Shown here piece after piece: positions 5,870 through 9,249 of a DNA stretch of 9,249 nt (positions are counted from its first letter, which is position 1; each line of letters opens with the position of its first letter). The position numbers and the translations under genes were made by a program. Location of the stretch: assembly GCA_045580225.1 (NCBI GenBank), contig JAZNNJ010000003.1:1-9249 (forward strand), given 5' to 3'. Under the pieces are notes generated by a model. The model saw nothing but the letters and a program-made list of their open reading frames with translations, searched no databases and was not told the DNA's origin. This DNA is from CAUUCF01 sp045580225. Its GTDB lineage: Bacteria > Pseudomonadota > Gammaproteobacteria > UBA9339.

Positions 5870-7176
5870 TTATGAAATTTGGTGGTACTTCTTTAGGCAA
5901 TGCTGAAGCAATGAATCTAGTATTAGAACGCATTGTTAGCGTTTTAAATACTCAAGAACCAATATTAATTGTACTGTCCGCCCTTTCTGAAGTTACCAAT
6001 CAACTAACTACTTTATCTTTAACTAAAAATTTTTCAATAATTAAAAGTTTATATGAACGTCACGCCATTATAAGTAAAATTCTGATTTCAGATAATCATT
6101 TATTAAAACAATTTCTAGAAGATTTAGATAATTATTGCTGGGGACTAAAGCAAGATCTAAATACTGAAGAAATTGACGACCGTTTAACAGCTAAAATATT
6201 AGCCTATGGAGAATTAATTTCTTCTACTTTAGTTCATTATGCACTGTTAGCTAAAACCAAACATAATCTATGGATCGACGCTCGTAATTTAATCACTACT
6301 GATTACAATTTTCTAAAAGCTAAAGTAGATTTTAAATATTCACTACCTAGAATAAAACAAATTTTGCAGCAACATTTTCGTCAATATCAAATTATTATCA
6401 CCCAGGGTTTTATTGCCGGCACCAAAGATAACTTAACCACCCTCTTAGGTAGAGAAGGAAGCGATTACAGTGCAACTATTTTAGGAAGTGCTTTACACGC
6501 CCGTGAAGTACAAATTTTTACCGATACAGATGGTATTATGAGCATCGATCCTAAAATTTCACCAGCACGTTTAATAGAACACTTAACTTATGATGAGGCC
6601 AATGAATTATCAACATTTGGAGCTAAAATAATTCATCCTTTAACCATGAGTCCAGTAAAATTTTTAAATATTCCCATCAGAATTTTAAACTCTTTTAATA
6701 AATCGCTATATGGAACGACTGTAAATTCAAATCCAGGTAAATTTTTTATTAGTATCAATTATCTTAAAGAAATAACTGTTTTACGTTTTCAAATAAAAAA
6801 TAAAACAAATATCACTAAATTAGGAATATATTTAAATCAGCATAGAGATGAAATTCATTTTTCTTCTTTAACTAATGACCAAATCTTAATCATAATGCAA
6901 AGAAGCATCTGGAATAAATTAAAAATTAATCGATATACTTGGCTAAATAGTTTAATTTCGGAAAATAATAGTTCTTTAATTGCAATAACCGTTGGAGGAA
7001 AAAACAACAATTGGTTAACTTTACTAAATTCAATTATTCCTCATTTCGAAAAAATACATCTGAATGAACTAGTTTTTTCAGTTTCTAAAAAAAGCTTACT
7101 ACTAACTGTTCAAGAAGAACATATGGAAAACACCTTAATGTTACTTCATAAAAAATTAATCGGACGCATGAGTTAA
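5863..7176 (+). CDS. lysC: Aspartate kinase (monofunctional)
   Basis: Aspartate kinase phosphorylates L-aspartate with ATP, the entry step to DAP, lysine, threonine and methionine. The kinase half (about 1-290) has the N-terminal signature VMKFGGTSLGNAEAM (Lys5), AYGELIS with Glu117, WIDARNLITTD (138-147), the nucleotide loop TQGFIAGT then LLGREGSDYSA (Asp201), TDTDGIMSIDP, and TFGAKIIHPLT (251-261). The order and spacing follow the LysC/ThrA-type kinases. There is no homoserine dehydrogenase or decarboxylase fusion. The C-terminal 140 residues occupy the place of the paired ACT regulatory domains but are divergent; I cannot find the usual S-V-D-x-I-x-T-S-E lysine/threonine-binding segment. 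The ATG at 5863 overlaps the M20 stop by seven bases and has GAGA six bases upstream; the second Met at 5872 is the alternative. It is the last gene of the operon and converges on the alkylsulfatase gene, with no strong plus-strand terminator visible. Confidence 0.95.
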   Translation: MLVMKFGGTSLGNAEAMNLVLERIVSVLNTQEPILIVLSALSEVTNQLTTLSLTKNFSIIKSLYERHAIISKILISDNHLLKQFLEDLDNYCWGLKQDLNTEEIDDRLTAKILAYGELISSTLVHYALLAKTKHNLWIDARNLITTDYNFLKAKVDFKYSLPRIKQILQQHFRQYQIIITQGFIAGTKDNLTTLLGREGSDYSATILGSALHAREVQIFTDTDGIMSIDPKISPARLIEHLTYDEANELSTFGAKIIHPLTMSPVKFLNIPIRILNSFNKSLYGTTVNSNPGKFFISINYLKEITVLRFQIKNKTNITKLGIYLNQHRDEIHFSSLTNDQILIIMQRSIWNKLKINRYTWLNSLISENNSSLIAITVGGKNNNWLTLLNSIIPHFEKIHLNELVFSVSKKSLLLTVQEEHMENTLMLLHKKLIGRMS

Positions 7177-7256
7177 CACGTGTCTTAACATTTAATTCGG
7201 TTAAAAACGAAGAATAAATTTTACTACAGAAAAAATATTTTGGTAATTTAATATAA

Positions 7257-7292
7257 AAGTCCCTTCTAAAAATAACCTCTAAGAAGGGACTT
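7257..7292 (-). terminator. Rho-independent terminator of the alkylsulfatase gene
   Basis: A perfect 11-base inverted repeat, AAGTCCCTTCT (7257-7267) and AGAAGGGACTT (7282-7292), encloses a 14-base loop. Read on the minus strand, it begins eight bases after the alkylsulfatase stop and is followed by a T-rich tail (TTTTATATT), as expected of an intrinsic terminator. On the plus strand the hairpin is followed by GCATAC, so it is not a classical terminator for lysC, although it may still hinder converging transcription. Confidence 0.8.
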
Positions 7293-7300
7293 GCATACAA

Positions 7301-9249
7301 CTAATCCAAAGGAGTTACAATTGGAAATAAACTTGGAAAAGTTTCTAACATATCTAATAACTGGATAAACATTTTTTGATTACCTTTCACTTCAATTTGT
7401 TTATCATTTTTCAAATTTTCCAAAACTTCACGGCTATTAGAATTCATAATTAGATTAACTAAATCAAATTGCTTTAAATGTAAAGTAACGTCAACTTTAT
7501 TCCACACTTTAGTTGTATAATTTAATACCGAATTACCTAAAAATAAAGTATATGCCTTATTCGTATCTGTAAAAATAAAATTAACGGCTATTTTCTTATT
7601 ATTAGCTTTTTTAGCATCTAGACGCACACTCATATAATCAAAAATCATATTTGGAGTCATTGCTTTGATAACATCAGGAGTTACTCTTCCAGCTTTTACT
7701 TTCGGAATTCCATGACGCAATTCGTAAGCACCTTGAAGATACACATTTCTCCACATACCTGATTCAGCTTGATAACCCAACTGCTCTAAAGTATCAGCTA
7801 ACAAATTCTTAGCTTCTTGATTTTCTGGATTTGCAAAAACTACATGTTTTACGATCTCTGCTACCCAACGATAATCACCTTTAGCATAACTCTTACGCGC
7901 TTTTTTCAAGAGAACCTTTTCTCCTCCTGCTAATTCAACGTATTTTTTGGCTACCTGCTTCGGCGGTAAACTATTCAAATCCGAAGGATTACCGTTATAC
8001 CAACCTAGATAACGTTGATAAACTGCCCGGCTATTGTGACGCAATGTACCATAATATCCACGATTAGCCCATATTTGTCCTAAAGCATCGGGTAATTCTA
8101 TTTTTTCTGCTATTTCTACCCCAGTATAACCTTTATTCATTAAATTAACCGATTGATCATGAATATACTTATATAAATCACGTTGTTTTTCTAATTCAGA
8201 TACAATATTTTTATTGCCCCAGCGTGGCCAATGATGAGATTGAAAACGCACTTCTGCTTGACTTCCCCATAACTCAATTGCCTCATTAATGTATTTCGAC
8301 CATTTTAGCGGATTACGTACCTCTGCACCTCTCAAAGTTAATAAATTATGCATGGTATTACAACTATTTTCCGCCATCCAAAGCGCCTTAAACTGCGGAA
8401 ACCAAGTATTCATTTCCACTGGGGCTTCCGTTTCTGGAGTTAGCTGAAAAACCATTTCTACTCCATCAATTACTACAATTTCTCCAGTATTTTTAATCTC
8501 CCTTGTTGGTGGAATCAATCCACTAGCTCCAGCAGAAGTAGTAACTCCTAAACCACTACCCACGCTTCCTTTTTCATTTCTAGGTAATAAACTACCATAA
8601 GCATACATGGAACGACGCATCATTGCATTTCCTGCAATTACGTTCTCTGACACAGCATGTTCCATAAAATTTTCGGGAGCAATAATAGGTATTTTACCCG
8701 CATTAACATCTCTTTCATCTACAATACCCCGTACCCCTCCATAATGATCAATATGCGGATGACTATATACTACAGCAACTACCGGACGCTCACCAATATG
8801 CTTATTAATCAAATCAAGAGCTGCCTTGGCAACTTCGGCAGAAATCAACGGATCAAACACAATCCAACCCGTATCTCCTTGTATAAAAGTAATATTAGAT
8901 AAATCATACCCCCTAACTTGATAAATACGATCAGTCACTTTAAATAAACCACAACACATATTCAATTGTGCCATCCTCCATAAACTTGGATTAACGGTAC
9001 TAGGAGCTGGCATATTACTTTTAATAAAATTTTTATATACTTCCAAATTCCAGATCCAATGTCCACTCTGATCTTGAATAACCATAGGATCATCAGTAGC
9101 AATAAACCCTTTCATCGCATCAATAAAATCCCTTTTATCATTAAAAGGCAATTTCTTTAAATACTTAGCATTAACTTCTTTAGTAAACTTAGTTGCTTCA
9201 TTGCTAATCTCTGCACCCGCTGGCATATTCAGCAACCAATTTGCAACTA
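7301..9249 (-). CDS. Alkyl/aryl-sulfatase of the metallo-beta-lactamase superfamily (SdsA1/YjcS-like); partial, 5' end off the right edge
   Basis: This enzyme class hydrolyses primary alkyl sulfates such as dodecyl sulfate to alcohol and sulfate using two zinc ions. Counting from a TTG at 9235, 644 residues are visible. The zinc motif SHPHIDHYGG (His159, His161, Asp163, His164) is intact. So are the acidic ligand positions in PETEAPVEM (Glu270) and WMAENS (Glu289), the family block HNLLTLRGAEVR, and His334 in SHHWPRWG. The sulfate-site and dimer regions (GYYGTLRHNSRAVYQRYLGW, about 393-412) follow, then a helical dimerisation region and a C-terminal SCP2-like domain (about 515-640) that family members use for hydrophobic substrates. 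The frame stays open upstream through W, N, A and V codons to 9249, and neither the TTG at 9235 nor the ATG at 9226 has a ribosome site. The true start is therefore outside, probably with a signal peptide as in secreted SdsA1. It is convergent with lysC and has its own terminator at 7257-7292. I see no pathway link to the operon. Confidence 0.93.
   Translation of the reverse strand, partial: VANWLLNMPAGAEISNEATKFTKEVNAKYLKKLPFNDKRDFIDAMKGFIATDDPMVIQDQSGHWIWNLEVYKNFIKSNMPAPSTVNPSLWRMAQLNMCCGLFKVTDRIYQVRGYDLSNITFIQGDTGWIVFDPLISAEVAKAALDLINKHIGERPVVAVVYSHPHIDHYGGVRGIVDERDVNAGKIPIIAPENFMEHAVSENVIAGNAMMRRSMYAYGSLLPRNEKGSVGSGLGVTTSAGASGLIPPTREIKNTGEIVVIDGVEMVFQLTPETEAPVEMNTWFPQFKALWMAENSCNTMHNLLTLRGAEVRNPLKWSKYINEAIELWGSQAEVRFQSHHWPRWGNKNIVSELEKQRDLYKYIHDQSVNLMNKGYTGVEIAEKIELPDALGQIWANRGYYGTLRHNSRAVYQRYLGWYNGNPSDLNSLPPKQVAKKYVELAGGEKVLLKKARKSYAKGDYRWVAEIVKHVVFANPENQEAKNLLADTLEQLGYQAESGMWRNVYLQGAYELRHGIPKVKAGRVTPDVIKAMTPNMIFDYMSVRLDAKKANNKKIAVNFIFTDTNKAYTLFLGNSVLNYTTKVWNKVDVTLHLKQFDLVNLIMNSNSREVLENLKNDKQIEVKGNQKMFIQLLDMLETFPSLFPIVTPLD

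Noticed and set aside
7176..7183. Palindrome ACACGTGT just after lysC as an operator or terminator
   Set aside because: It is a single 8-base palindrome without flanking symmetry or a T-run, and it lies downstream of the operon where an operator would be unexpected.
8657..8902. An 81-codon plus-strand frame opposite the alkylsulfatase
   Set aside because: It is a shadow frame lying across the conserved zinc-binding region of the real minus-strand gene and shows no recognisable domain or ribosome site.
9224..9235. TTG 9235 or ATG 9226 as the true start of the alkylsulfatase
   Set aside because: The frame remains open to the window edge, neither codon has a ribosome site, and the family usually carries an N-terminal signal peptide that is not seen here.
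1..9249. CRISPR arrays, insertion sequences, phage genes or defence cassettes
   Set aside because: I found no regularly spaced repeats, transposase motifs, long terminal inverted repeats or toxin-antitoxin-like pairs on either strand by reading; almost every coding stretch is explained by known metabolic or surface families, the exception being the small DUF2934-type protein.

Overview
The window is an AT-rich stretch (by eye roughly one third G+C) from a Gram-negative bacterium, most likely a host-associated or intracellular proteobacterium. The reasons are an alanine tRNA body almost the same as the enterobacterial one, an ArgS with the proteobacterial KPFKTR-type signature, genes for meso-diaminopimelate (DAP) synthesis, an exported protein resembling an inverse autotransporter, and an arginine/ornithine-type antiporter. 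A Legionellales-like gammaproteobacterium would fit, but the DapF signature around its second cysteine also resembles alphaproteobacterial forms, so the placement is only an inference.

Layout. Bases 1-337 (minus) hold the first 112 codons of a secreted protein with a signal peptide and an invasin/intimin-like beta-domain start; its end lies off the left edge. Bases 338-610 hold no gene, only a candidate promoter for that protein and weak AT-rich inverted repeats. A minus-strand tRNA-Ala(GGC) lies at 611-683, and just upstream of it is a 56-residue DUF2934-type protein with a cysteine-rich tail (731-901). A divergent promoter region (902-1045) then leads into a compact five-gene plus-strand operon (1046-7176): an APC-family basic amino acid antiporter, argS, dapF, an M20 metallo-deacylase and lysC. 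Every junction is a 4-base gap, a direct abutment or a short overlap, so the five genes are almost certainly co-transcribed and translationally coupled. The last gene converges on a minus-strand SdsA1/YjcS-type alkylsulfatase (7301-9249), which ends at a clear hairpin terminator (7257-7292) and whose 5' end is cut by the right edge.

How the genes work together. The operon joins probable arginine acquisition (antiporter) to arginine charging (ArgS) and to three steps of the aspartate-DAP-lysine branch: LysC at entry, the M20 protein as the probable deacylase, and DapF as the epimerase giving meso-DAP for peptidoglycan. No asd, dapA, dapB, dapD or lysA is present here. I saw no mobile element, CRISPR array, phage gene or obvious new defence system. 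The points most worth checking are the cysteine-rich small protein, the truncated surface protein, the exact substrate of the M20 enzyme, the divergent regulatory half of LysC, and a 12-A homopolymer inside dapF.
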